Below, one piece after another: positions 43,906-53,891 of a stretch of 64,000 nucleotides of DNA; the first letter of the stretch is position 1, and each line of letters starts with the position of its first letter. The DNA comes from Megaustenia siamemsis (Eukaryota; Mollusca; Gastropoda; Stylommatophora; Ariophantidae): the NCBI GenBank assembly GCA_032433765.1, contig JAVIAB010000073.1:53573634-53637633 (forward strand). Reading direction: 5' to 3'. Position numbers and translations under genes: made by a program. A model generated the notes under the pieces. That model made no database searches and was not told the origin of the DNA. It saw nothing but the letters and a program-made list of their open reading frames with translations.

Positions 43906-44170
43906 CAACTAATTGCCTGTTCCCCCTTGGATCCTCTAGAGGTAAGCTATCTGTCTATACGATTCCTTGAAGACATCATGCTGCAAGATATACTATCAAG
44001 TGCTAGTCATCCATTATGAACCTACTGTAAGATGAACTAAACAATTATAACAAAGTATTTCAACGTTGCAATCATAACAAAAGTTAATATTATTAGTTTA
44101 TAAACAGGAAACAAATAATAATAAATGAATATTATTTTACAGGGAAACTTCCGAGGCAATAATTCAGCGA
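43906..44170. other. unassigned spacer
   Basis: No gene recognised. Confidence 0.3.
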
Positions 44171-44382
44171 ACCGTAGGAGGAGGAGGTATGTTTATAACA
44201 CTCGGAAAAAATGACAAATAAACAACAGAAAAAAAAAATGAACAAAGAACAATATATGGTCCGAGGCAGGATCGAACCCGTACTCCATGGCACAGCGCCT
44301 TGCCACGAAAAGCCAAACGCTAGGGAACACTGCCAACTCAGTTAGCGTGAAGGACATCGCCAATGATAGCTAATTTTTTAAT
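44171..44382 (-). mobile_element. SINE S5, left arm of an inverted pair
   Basis: tRNA-derived SINE on the minus strand: reversed B box at 44268-44278 and reversed A box at 44333-44344. It pairs with the oppositely oriented copy at 44383-44548; the arms share about 170 bp at high identity. Confidence 0.85.
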
Positions 44383-44548
44383 TAGCTGAGTTGGCTTTGT
44401 TCCCTGCCGTTTGGCTTTTCGTGGCATGACGCTGTGCCATGGAGTACGGGTTCGATCCTACTTCGGACCATATATCGTTCTTTGATTTATTTTCCTGTTG
44501 TTGCTTGTCATTTTTTCCGAGTGCTGAGAATATACCTCTTCCTCCTAT
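44383..44548 (+). mobile_element. SINE S5, right arm of an inverted pair
   Basis: A box TAGCTGAGTTGG at 44383-44394 and B box GGTTCGATCCT at 44449-44459, an exact tRNA-like arrangement. The tail has 'ttgtcattttttccgag', mirrored on the left at 44195-44215. Confidence 0.85.
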
Positions 44549-45095
44549 GATTCCCTAGTTTATAAACCCCATGACGACGAGATCAATGTTAAAAGGAGTA
44601 CATGAAATGAGCGTGGGAGGAGGAGAGAAGTTGATCGAAACAGTGCGGTAGAAAGATCGGGAGATATGAGCGTGAAAGCGAGTTAGAAATAGATATTGAG
44701 AAAGGAAAGCGTGGGCGAACGATGAGAAAGAGAGATAGATGAAGAGAGATGGAAAGTGAGAGAGAAGAATACAGCTCAAGAAGAGGGGAAAGCAGGTGAG
44801 AGAGACAGAGCGGGGGTTGGGGCAGGAAGTTGAGGATAAGAAAACGAATCCTATGAAAACAATGAAACGTTTGTTTAAGGAGATCACATTGTTTAAAGAT
44901 TTTTTTTTTTTTATCTAATGCAGTTTCATAACAATAAAATATACTTTCATGAAGTAATCAGCACATGATAGTAATGTAATTGTGAGAGCACATGAAAAGC
45001 AATGTATGTTCTTGTAAACATTTCCGTTTCATCATAGTCATGTCAGTTGTCAATAAATGACATGGACACTAATCGTGGGTCTTGCATTGAAAATT
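44549..45095. other. unassigned; purine-rich stretch
   Basis: 44590-44860 is GA-rich on the plus strand. The 110-codon minus frame there is a composition effect. Confidence 0.35.
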
Positions 45096-45097
45096 TA

Positions 45098-45522
45098 GGG
45101 TGGCTCATTCGCTACCGAACCGGCATTTCTATGATGGCTTTACTATTGAATGCTCGCTCCAACAGAGTAGACCAACACATTTTCCACCTGTCCTGTGTGA
45201 ACTCACAGGTACTGTGCACCAACACTCACGAACAACAACCGTATTGCGTAGGCACTCTCAGACAAATAACGGAGATCAGCAGAGGTGTCTATTAAGCAGG
45301 CGCTTCACAACAATTAGGCGCCACACACACACACACACACACGCACGCACAAACACACACACACACACACACAAACACGCACGCACAAACACACACACTA
45401 AACACACAATCACAAACACACAATAATACTACGAGCACATTTATATTGATTTTTCACACAATGAACGTACTCCCTATTCTATAACTGAGGAAATGCATGG
45501 TTCGGTAGCGAGTGAGACACGC
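45098..45522. mobile_element. TA-flanked MITE (425 bp) of Tc1/mariner type
   Basis: The left end from 45098 (gggtggctcattcgctaccg, aacc) and the reverse complement of the right end (gcgtgtctcactcgctaccg, aacc) match over about 31 bp with few mismatches. Both ends are bordered by TA (45096-45097 and 45523-45524). The interior holds a (CA)n tract and no transposase, so it is non-autonomous. Confidence 0.8.
45322..45404. repeat. (CA)n microsatellite inside the MITE
   Basis: CA dinucleotides with CGCA and AACA interruptions. Confidence 0.95.
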
Positions 45523-45524
45523 TA

Positions 45525-45789
45525 GATATATCTTGTTAATTTGCTATAAGTGAAAGTAAATTTTGGAAACTTTTGTCAAAATATAATTGTTGACACTTTT
45601 ATGAATGTAAGATTGATGATATTTTAGTCAAAAGTGTGTGTGCATATTTTGTGAGAGAATCAGTACAATCATGGAACCCCACATAAGACCCAGTTAAAGT
45701 GTAGAAACAGACAGAAGAGCTGTACAAGTGTTTTTATATAGGACAAGACAATTACGTGAAATGTCCGCTGAATGTGATAACAAACCAGC
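45525..45789. other. unassigned spacer
   Basis: No gene recognised. Confidence 0.3.
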
Positions 45790-46388
45790 ATATCATTTAT
45801 CATCATCATCATCAAGTACCGGGCCTACTGGCGTAGGTGATCATGTCTCTCCACAACTTTCGATCTCGGCAGCTATTTATCATTTCTGTTGTTGACCTTC
45901 TGCCAAGCCATTCTCTTAAGCTGTCTTATTTTTTTCTCTTTGCTTCCCTCTATCTCTTCGTCCCTCAATTTTTCCAGTTGTTACAATATATTCCAGTTGT
46001 TCTCTTCTCATTACATGGCCAAAAAATGATGATTGTCTCTTCCTAATATTGGAAATTAGCTCTCTTTTTGCTTTGACCTCTCTCAGAACCTTTTCATTAC
46101 TCTTCTTAGCTGTCCATGGTATTCTCAACATTCTTCTGTAAAACCACATTTCTACAGACTCCAGTGATTTTCTTGTCTGTTGTCCTATTGTCCATGATTC
46201 ACATCCATATGTTAAGACTGGCTCTACATAACATTTAAGAACTCTTTTTCTTGTTTCTATTGTCAAAAATGGATTGCATAGTATCTTCCTCATTTTTTGG
46301 AAAGCTGCTTTAGCCTGAGCCATTCTGCATCTCACCTCTTTTGTACATCTTCCGTCTGAGGTTAACAAAGTTCCCAAATATCATTTAT
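45790..46388 (-). mobile_element. LINE LA, 3' part with 11-bp target duplication
   Basis: The insert 45801-46377 (577 bp) lies between perfect repeats ATATCATTTAT at 45790-45800 and 46378-46388. The minus-strand frame is open for 153 codons: 'LLTSDGRCTKEVRCRMAQAK', 'AAFQKMRKILCNPFLTIETR', 'YGCESWTIGQQTRKSLESVE' and 'FFGHVMRREQLEYIVTTGKI'. It then shifts at the 'KQREKN' codons. It is the youngest-looking LA fragment, 98%-like 101-560 by eye. Confidence 0.93.
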
Positions 46389-46557
46389 AGGAATGGAAAA
46401 TGCAACGTCGGGTGTGTAAATGTTGAGCCAGCAGGATTCGCTGGATAATAGCAGAGCACGATAATACACAGGTCAAAGTAGGTTAATAATTAATGATTGA
46501 CGGACAATGGATTCGAATTAATAACACGAGAGATAGGAAGTGTTAATTTACATAGAA
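46389..46557. other. unassigned spacer
   Basis: No gene recognised. The sequence next to the LA insertion ('caacgtcgggtgtgtaaatg', 'ttgagccagcag') recurs in reverse complement at 48405-48442, so it is part of a dispersed repeat. Confidence 0.45.
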
Positions 46558-46694
46558 CTTTGGAAAAGGAGTCTGATCATCAGAAGTTGTCCTTTCTTCA
46601 TGTAAATAAGCGCCCCCCCCTCCTTTAGTTTCTTGACAATCTAAAGAGGCGGGTCCACCTTGGGCATGAATCCCAGATATTGTATCCTGCTTTT
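46558..46694. mobile_element. repeat M, decayed copy
   Basis: 'gagtctgatcatcagaag', 'tcctttagtttcttgacaat', 'gcgggtccaccttgggcatga' and 'atcctgctttttt' align with 35085-35205. The inverted ends are eroded. Confidence 0.55.
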
Positions 46695-46767
46695 TTAGTC
46701 TGCAAACTCATGAGATGTCGTCATGCATATACTATCATGCATATATTATCATGAATATACTACCAAC

Positions 46768-47010
46768 ATATGTTAGTTCTAAAGAATAGTGACACTGTGA
46801 CCTTCCAGGCACGTCGTAAGAGGCGAATAAGGAGGTTGATCGATGGCTTGACAAGCTGTCATTGTAAAAAATATTGTTATGGAAACAGCGTCATAGATTT
46901 GTGCAGTGATCTGCGCCATTTTGACACGCAAGGTTTCTGTTTTTGAGATTGTGGTTCTGCCCTATGTGCCGTCTTCGGCTGGAAAGGACAATAGGTAGAT
47001 ATGTTAGTTC
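46768..47010 (+). mobile_element. SINE S4 with perfect 12-bp target duplication
   Basis: The insert 46780-46998 (219 bp) lies between ATATGTTAGTTC at 46768-46779 and 46999-47010. Its 3' end 'gtgccgtcttcggctggaaa' plus 'ggacaataggtag' is shared with the LINE tail at 31500-31545. No convincing tRNA A/B boxes were found in the head. The family ends are well defined by the duplication. Confidence 0.9.
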
Positions 47011-47240
47011 AAACTGTAGCCTTCACAAAATGCCTGGATCTGTTCTGAGTACGTGACTCATTCAGTTCCATCTTTTACCATTTATTTCTTTAATCTTTTA
47101 TTCATACTGTTTGTTTCATATCCTTGATTCATAACATGGAATGGTTTTGGACTTCCTTAACTGTCTCTGCTGTAGTAAGGATCACTATTATGTTTTACTC
47201 AGCGACAACAAATACTTGTATGCAGCGCTTTGCTCTAACA
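47011..47240. other. unassigned spacer
   Basis: A 70-codon frame (47141-47353) starts here and runs into the triplicated unit. No domain is recognised. Confidence 0.35.
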
Positions 47241-47690
47241 AACAAAAATGTTATCGGAACTCTTTCATCAAATCTCATATAACGAGAAAATTGGTGGAAT
47301 ATTCGTTTACAATTGTTTATAAAACATGCATCTCGAAACTTTTGAAGTCATGAACATTTACCAGAACTCGACTCAGAGTGATCAATCCAAACAAAAATGT
47401 TATCGGAACTCTTTCATCAAATCTCATATAACGAGAAAATTGGTGGGAATATTCGTTTACAATTGTTTATAAAACATGCATCTCGAAACTTTTGAAGTCA
47501 TGAACATTTACCAGAACTCGACTCGGAGTGATCAGTCCAAACAAAAATGTTATCGGAACTCTTTCATCACATCTCATATAACGAGAAAATTGGTGGGAAT
47601 ATTCGTTTACAATTGTTTATAAAACATGCATCTCGAAACTTTTGAAGTCATGAACATTTACCAGAACTCGACTCGGAGTGATCAGTCCAA
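47241..47690. repeat. ~150-bp tandem triplication
   Basis: Three near-identical head-to-tail copies begin at 47241, 47390 and 47540 ('aacaaaaatgttatcggaac', 'tctttcatcaaatctcatat', '...gagtgatcagtcca'). Differences are a few substitutions and one indel (GTGGAAT/GTGGGAAT), so the duplication is recent. It ends in a short poly-A. Confidence 0.95.
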
Positions 47691-47709
47691 AAAAAAAATA
47701 AGCCCAACA

Positions 47710-48039
47710 ATTATGTATTCTTCTTCCTCTTTTCTCTTTTCACTGATACCTAAAAGGTGTGGTGGTTATATGATTTGTCGTTCTTGAGCTGCTCAACTGT
47801 CTGCATTAGTGATTTTCCTTTGTTGTTACATGTCTCTGTCACTACATCTATCCATCTTCTTCTGGGTCTTCCTCTTGGTCTTTTTCCATGCATTCTCGAG
47901 AAGAATGTCCTGGATGGCGATTGGTGAGGATTCATGCTAACCAGGTGGCCAAACCATTTAAGTTGTGTTTCTATATATTCTTGGCAGGGTTTTGTTCCTA
48001 CCATTTTTCTTATGGTTTCATTTGGAATTATTATGTATT
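47710..48039 (-). mobile_element. LINE LE, 3' end with 10-bp target duplication
   Basis: The insert 47720-48029 lies between ATTATGTATT at 47710-47719 and 48030-48039. Minus-strand frame 48004-47750: 'MVGTKPCQEYIETQLKWFGH', 'LVSMNPHQSPSRTFFSRMHG', 'KRPRGRPRRRWIDVVTETCN' and 'LMQTVEQLKNDKSYNHHTF' then a stop, the intact C-terminus of this family. Confidence 0.92.
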
Positions 48040-48897
48040 AACGGTCATAGTGTTTGCATTAATGGACATTTATGTGGAGGGACAACACGTTTATTGAATA
48101 TGTGACAAGTATTTGCATTCATTGACAATCTGTGGTTTTGTTCTATGATAGGGATGATCAGAACACGAGTGATAGAAAAATATGATGAAAACAATAAAGA
48201 GAGTGACAATAGCGAACACATCGTTGTCATTTTGATAATAACAACGAAGGCAGTAACATTAATTGCGTTTTAAAATGAAAGTGTTAAATGATTCTTCTCA
48301 ATGGACAAAGCGATTAAATATAACACATCCACTTTTGGCTCGGTCCTCTCACCTGTAGACTGACTTTCAGGCCAGAGCGCATACAACATACGGCACTGGC
48401 ACCGAAAGAAACTGCTGGCTCAACATTTACACACCCGACGAGTGTGCTACCTGTGTGGGGCTGCTGTGGAGGAACGAGGGTAATTTCCAAATACCAGTAC
48501 ACATTCTCAACACGTTGCGCATCTGTGATGTGTGTAGGATTGAAAACAGTTTCTGAGTCTGTGCTGAGGAGATTGGCATTTACCAAATTGGTATATTGGA
48601 TTCTTTAGTACATGTCGATTACCGAACGTTAGAATTGAGAGGAGAAGCGGCGGAAGGATGAAGTGATATTTTTATAAAGTGATTTGTTGGAGGGGGAGTA
48701 CAGCGGAAAACATAAGAGAAAGATTGATATAGAGAGATGCAGGGAGAGAATGGGAAGGTGAATAAGAGAAGAAAAGATGTGAGAATTCGAATACAGAGTT
48801 TTGAGAGAGTAATGGGAAGAGAGTTGGTATTTGACAGAGACAAATTAGAAAGTCATAGAGGAACATAGAAAGAGAGAGGGGAGAAACAGAAACACAA
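48040..48897. other. unassigned; dispersed repeat piece at ~48400-48445
   Basis: 48405-48442 is the reverse complement of 46400-46436 (sharing 'catttacacacccgacg'). 48630-48900 is purine-rich. No gene is recognised. Confidence 0.4.
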
Positions 48898-48903
48898 CAT
48901 ATA

Positions 48904-48974
<71 letters not shown>
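48898..48974. repeat. (AT)n microsatellite
   Basis: Pure AT run of about 70 bp. Confidence 0.95.
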
Positions 48975-48976
<2 letters not shown>

Positions 48977-49408
48977 GTTTTTCGGCATCTATCATAACCG
49001 CTGACTCTTTGTGTCCCTCATTCACTATAATGAAAAAGGTGCCTTGTAGTATATCATGTCGTAGGGAAGTAAAGTATTCAACCTCAAACTACTCTGTCAG
49101 GGCATTTGAAGGTGACGAGGCCAGTATTTTTTTCTTCTTTTTTTTTTTGAAACCTTACCTGACTCAGTGAAACAGTTTATATTCTTGTAAATCTTGCCAA
49201 TCGTTACCCCTTTGAATATGATGTTCTTGCAGTCTATTCAGTGTTGTGGAGTGACAATTCATTACTTTAATTACTTACTCGTGCTGCCTTCGTTAGAGCA
49301 CTTAGAACGTCAACCCCGTCCATTGCTCGTCTACTATTCAAGCCATCCCACCATGCCTATCTGCACGTTCACTTCCTCCTACACCTTAATGTCCTCACAT
49401 AACAATAA
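48975..49408. other. unassigned spacer
   Basis: No gene recognised. Confidence 0.3.
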
Positions 49409-49409
49409 G

Positions 49410-50685
49410 TAAGTAAACAAACCAATATATGACTGCTTCATAGACAACACCAAAACTTTTGACAGAATACACCATATATACCTTACAGATTGTCTGAAAG
49501 ATAAACTTCTAGATACACATACATACGACTAATATGTAATTTGTCATCATCATCATGTGCCATACCGGTTGGCTTAGGAGATCATGTCCTTCTACAATCT
49601 TCTATCCACAGTGCATCGTATCAATTCTGTTGTTCACTGTTTTCCGTGCCGTGGCACCAAGCTATAGAATCTTCTCTCTGTCGTCTGCGATCTCTCTTTC
49701 TTAAGTAATTTATACCGGAAAGCACACAGCAATAACAAGGCATAACAAAGAGAACTCTACACCCATTCATATAAAGAGATAAGCAACACAGGAATGCATA
49801 GTAACACCAAGTTTGTTCAATCTATTTATACTGAGCAAATCTTTAATAACATCTCAGAGGTGCCATGCCTAAACATTAATGGAAAGATAATCAATAACTT
49901 AAGATATGCTGATGATACCTTATTACCAGAAGAAAATCTTAAAGATTTACAACAATTACTTAATGAAATAAACATGACAAACAAAAAATATGAATTAGAA
50001 ACCTATATAAAAAGACTAAAACTATGACCATAAACGAGGATAATACTAAAAACCTGCAAGTGGTTTTTAAAAGTTGAAGGAATAGACCTGGAGACAGTTT
50101 AGAACTACAACTACCTTGGACATACTATAACCAGTGATGGAAAATGTACAACTGAAATAAAAAAAAGAATAGGAACGGCAAAAAGTAACTTTAGGGTGAT
50201 TAAAATATATACCAACATAACAAAAATTCAACACCAGGACTAAAACTAAAAATAGCAAAATGTTATATCTTCACAACATTTCTGTATAGTGCAGAAACAT
50301 GGACATTAGACAAGAAAACACAAATTAACAGAGAATTTGAGCCTTTGAAATGTTGATTTATAGAAGAATTGGATGGAAAGAAAAGAAAACAAACGATGAA
50401 GTCTTAAAACAACTACAGATTAAAAGAGAACTACTAAACATAATTCAAACAAGACAGATGAGATTATTTGGGCATGTTAAAAGACACAGCAGCCTACTAA
50501 AATTAATCTTGAAAGGGAAAATACAAGGTAAAAGAGGAAGAGGCAAGCCAAGACTAACATGGACTAACATCAAAATATGAACAAGTCAGCCTGTGACAAA
50601 CTGAACTACCAAAGCAAGAGACAGCGAAATAGCACTCCATGGTAGCCAACCTTCGATTCCGAGGTGACACTCAATGATGATTATA
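49410..50685 (+). mobile_element. LINE LC, RT to 3' end, interrupted by LD
   Basis: RT motif A remnant at 49430-49475 ('YDCFIDNTKTFDRIHH'), then the LD insertion (49543-49704), then 49705-50030 with 'QECIVTPSLFNLYTEQIFNN' and the catalytic box in 'INNLRYADDTLLPEENLKDL'. Further 'VEGIDLETV' and 'YNYLGHTITSDGKCTTEI' codons follow after frameshifts. Frame 50350-50580 encodes the tail 'MLIYRRIGWKEKKTNDEVLK', 'MRLFGHVKRHSSLLKLILKG' and 'GKPRLTWTNIKI' then a stop. The YADD box survives but the ORF is broken repeatedly. Confidence 0.88.
49536..49711 (-). mobile_element. LINE LD 162-bp 3' fragment nested in LC
   Basis: The insert 49543-49704 lies between GTAATTT at 49536-49542 and 49705-49711. The unoccupied version of the site is visible in the other LC copy (reverse strand near 52785-52815), so the boundaries are secure. 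It carries the LD (ATC)n tail and 3' UTR 'gtgccataccggttggctta' only. Confidence 0.9.
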
Positions 50686-50689
50686 ATAT

Positions 50690-51366
50690 ATTATATTTTA
50701 CTGTATTGTCTGATATTGTATTGTCTGATCTTGTACTGTCTGATATTGTATTGTCTGATATTATATTATATTATATTATATTATATTATATTATATTATA
50801 TTATATTATATTATATTATATTATATTATATTATATTATATTATATTATATTATATTATATTATATTATATTGTATTGTATATGTATTGTATTGTATTGT
50901 ATTGTATTGTATTGTATTGTATTGTATTGTATTGTATTGTATTGTATTTATTATGTATGTATGTATGTTATGTTATGTATGTTATATTATATTATATTAT
51001 ATTATATTATATTATATTATATTATATTATATTATATTATATTATATTATATTATATTAATATATTATATTATATTATATTATATTATATTATATTATAT
51101 TATATTATATTATATTATATTATATTATATTATATTATATATATTATATTATATATATTTATTATATTATATTATATTATATTATATTATATTATATTAT
51201 ATTATATTATATTATATTATATTATATTATATTATATTATATTATATTATATTATATTATATTATGTTATGTTATGTATGTTATGTTATGTTATGTTATG
51301 TTATGTTATGTTATGTTATGTTATGTTATGTTATGCTATGCTATGCTATGCTATGCTATGTTATGT
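50690..51366. repeat. compound pentanucleotide array (TATAT / TTGTA / TTATG / TATGC types)
   Basis: Successive homogeneous blocks of 5-bp repeats, each differing from its neighbour by one substitution: ATTAT (50760-50870), ATTGT (50871-50947), ATTAT again with phase shifts (50985-51262), ATGTT (51263-51335) and ATGCT (51336-51360). The 180- and 235-codon frames ('YIIL' repeats) are artefacts. The array starts at the 3' end of the LC LINE. Confidence 0.97.
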
Positions 51367-51804
51367 ATTAAGTCATTCTTTAGAACTCTGGACAGTCGAG
51401 GTCTGTCGTAATATGTGATATTATCTTCCCATCTCTTCTTCTCTCTACCTCTCCTCTCACTCCTTTCACATTTTACATTTAGATATAAATTAACCTGACT
51501 TTATCGAAGTACCTGATTGATGTAGCTATGTAAGGTAAGATAGCAGCGATAAGAACTTTTGAAGAATATAGAGCTTTATCAGGCCCCTAAAGTGAGTAGT
51601 GTTGTAACTTCAGTGTTAGTTTCCAACAAATCCTGAAGTCGATGTATCGATAATTTCAGTCGCTGTTAATATTGTGAGCGCAATGCTAAATCTTCAGTCC
51701 GGATTTACTAGATCGTGTCCGTCTGGGGATGAAGCAACAATCTTTAGACCATGAAATCAACGTGACCACCACAACTGACCAACAACCGCCATTGGTTTGA
51801 GTGA
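51367..51804. other. unassigned spacer
   Basis: No gene recognised. Confidence 0.3.
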
Positions 51805-52871
51805 AACTAATTAATTCATCATTGAGTGACGTCTCCGCATCGAATGTTGGCCAGCATTGAGCGCCATTCCGCTCTGTCTCTTGTTTTGTTAGGGCAGGTT
51901 GTCATAGGCTGACCTGTCCATCTTTTGATGCTACTCGTCCATGTTAGTCGTGGTCAGCCTCTGCCTCTTTTACATTCTATTTTTCCTTCCAAGATTAATT
52001 TTAGTAGGCTGCTGTTTCTTTTAACATGCCCAAATAATTGCATCTGTCTTGTTTGAATTGTGTTTAATAGTTCTCTTTTAATTTGTAGTTGTTTTAAGAC
52101 TTCATCGTTCGTTTTCTTTTCTTTCCATCCAATTCTACCCATTCTTCTATATATCCACATTTTAAAGGCTTCAATTCTCTGTTCTGTTTTCTTGTCTAAT
52201 GTCCTTGTTTCTGCACCATATAGGAATGTTGAGAAGATATAACATTTTGCTATTCTTAGTTTTAGTCCTGGTGTTGAATTTTTGTTATGTTGGTATATAT
52301 TTTAATCACACTAAAGTTACTTTTTGCCATTCCTATTCTTTTGTTTATTTCAGTTGTACATTTTCCATCACTAGTTATAGTATGCCTAAGGTAGTTGTAG
52401 TTCTGAACTGTCTCCAGGTCTATTCCTTCAACTTTGTTAAACCACTTGTAGGTTTTTAGTATTATCCTTGTTTATGGTCATAGTTTTAGTCTTTTTATAT
52501 AGGTATCTAATTCATGTTTTTTGTTTGTCATGTTTATGTCATTAACTAATTGTTGTAAATCTTTAGGATTTTCTACTAATAATACATTATCATCAGCATA
52601 TCTTAGGTTGTTGGTTACTTTCCATTAATTGTATGGCCTAGCATCTCTGTGATGTTTTTAAAGATTTGTTCAGTGTATTGGCTAAACAAGTTTGGTGATT
52701 GGATGGATCACTGTTTTACTTCTCTTTTTATATCAATGGGTGTAGAGTTCTCTTTGTTTTATTTTATTATGGCTGTTTGCTCCCAGTATAAATTATATAT
52801 TAGTCGTATGTCTGTGTCATCTAGATGCGTATCTTTTAGGCAGTCTATAAGTTAATTATAAGGAACTAATT
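51805..52871 (-). mobile_element. LINE LC, RT to 3' end (1,051 bp), 8-bp target duplication
   Basis: The insert 51813-52863 lies between AACTAATT at 51805-51812 and 52864-52871. The minus strand runs from a motif-A-proximal region (52863) through the YADD region (reverse complement near 52590: 'agatatgctgatgat') and 'MWIYRRMGRIGWKEKKTNDE', 'VLKQLQIKRELLNTIQTRQM' and 'GHVKRNSSLLKLILEGKIE' to the 3' UTR. The plus-strand frames here are antisense. Indels interrupt the frame. Confidence 0.9.
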
Positions 52872-53379
52872 GAAATAGGTATATTGATAGCAGCAGATTG
52901 TAGCACTTTAACGTCCTGATCAACGAATCAGAGCTTATCAAGACTCCACCCTAACTAAAAGTGGTGGTCCGGGAATCATACTGACAATTATATTAAAGTA
53001 TTAGAGAGAAGGCAAATCTACTATGAAAGCTCCTTTGAGGCAAAGTCGGATCTGTTTGGCCGAAAGTGTCAAATTTGAATTCTTTGCTCTAAATTTGAAA
53101 ACAGGGGAAAAAACACCAATCCAATAAATGGCAAACGAAGATGAGGTGCTAAATTTCGCTGTCCTAAAACTACATTCTCCAAGAAATATTTATTTTTCTG
53201 AAAGAAATGCTGCATCTCACTTCGTTATCAGACGATACAAGCATCAACACAGCTGAGAGCCATCATTGACCTATATCAAGACTGCACTCTGTTTCTTTGC
53301 TTTGGCTTTGAACACATACTAACCGGTCAATACTGGCGAAAAGGTATCGAAGAGGGGAAAGCAGTTTGGCATACAAGAA
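52872..53379. other. unassigned spacer
   Basis: 53040-53080 ('aaagtcggatctgtttggcc', 'gaaagtgtcaaat') resembles the start of repeat N. No gene is recognised. Confidence 0.35.
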
Positions 53380-53535
53380 CGTGTTCTGAAGTCGGATGTT
53401 TAGGATCGAAAGACGCAAATATCGCTGCGTACTGTAAACCATGACACAGTCTACTACGCCCGTATAGTGCCCTTTAAAGTTCGGACAAGGAAGTGACTCA
53501 AACTTCGAGAGAACGTAAACAAAATAACCAAACGG
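53380..53535. repeat. dispersed repeat N
   Basis: Second copy of the 32800-32935 repeat: 'gaagtcggatgtttaggatc', 'gaaagacgcaaatatcgct', 'gtaaaccatgacacagtct' and 'acgcccgtatagtgcccttt'. Confidence 0.6.
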
Positions 53536-53890
53536 CACAGCAACAAAATTAACAAAGATGTTAAACCCACGCTTGACAAAGAAAATAAGAGTAACACTTA
53601 TCATGTGTTGAATAAAGCTTATCCTGTGCAGAGCCTATCTTGCATATAGAACTGAATCAATGATAATTATCAAACAAAAACTGTCTATTTTTTTATGCCC
53701 CAGGAATGTGGTTTTACAGAAGAACGTTAAGAATACCATAAAGTGATATAAAATGTAGGAAAATAGAAAATGAAATAAAAGCACAAACCTTTGATATACA
53801 AAAAAGGAAATATAAAGAGGTGTCGACCTCCAAAGACATAAGTGTTCCGAATGCTCTGTAAGATATTATTTTGCAGGAAGTTGAACGATA
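53536..53890. other. LA snippet and dispersed repeat P
   Basis: 53702-53740 is a 39-bp LA fragment ('ggaatgtggttttacagaag', 'aacgttaagaatacca'). 53755-53850 is similar to 62815-62905 ('gaaataaaagcacaaacctt', '..gatat.caaaaaaggaaat', 'gtcgacctccaaagac'). Confidence 0.55.
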
Positions 53891-53891
53891 G

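Noticed and set aside
50664..51418. Long open frames (235, 180 and 128 codons)
   Set aside because: They are translations of 5-bp repeats (no stop in any phase of the unit), not proteins.
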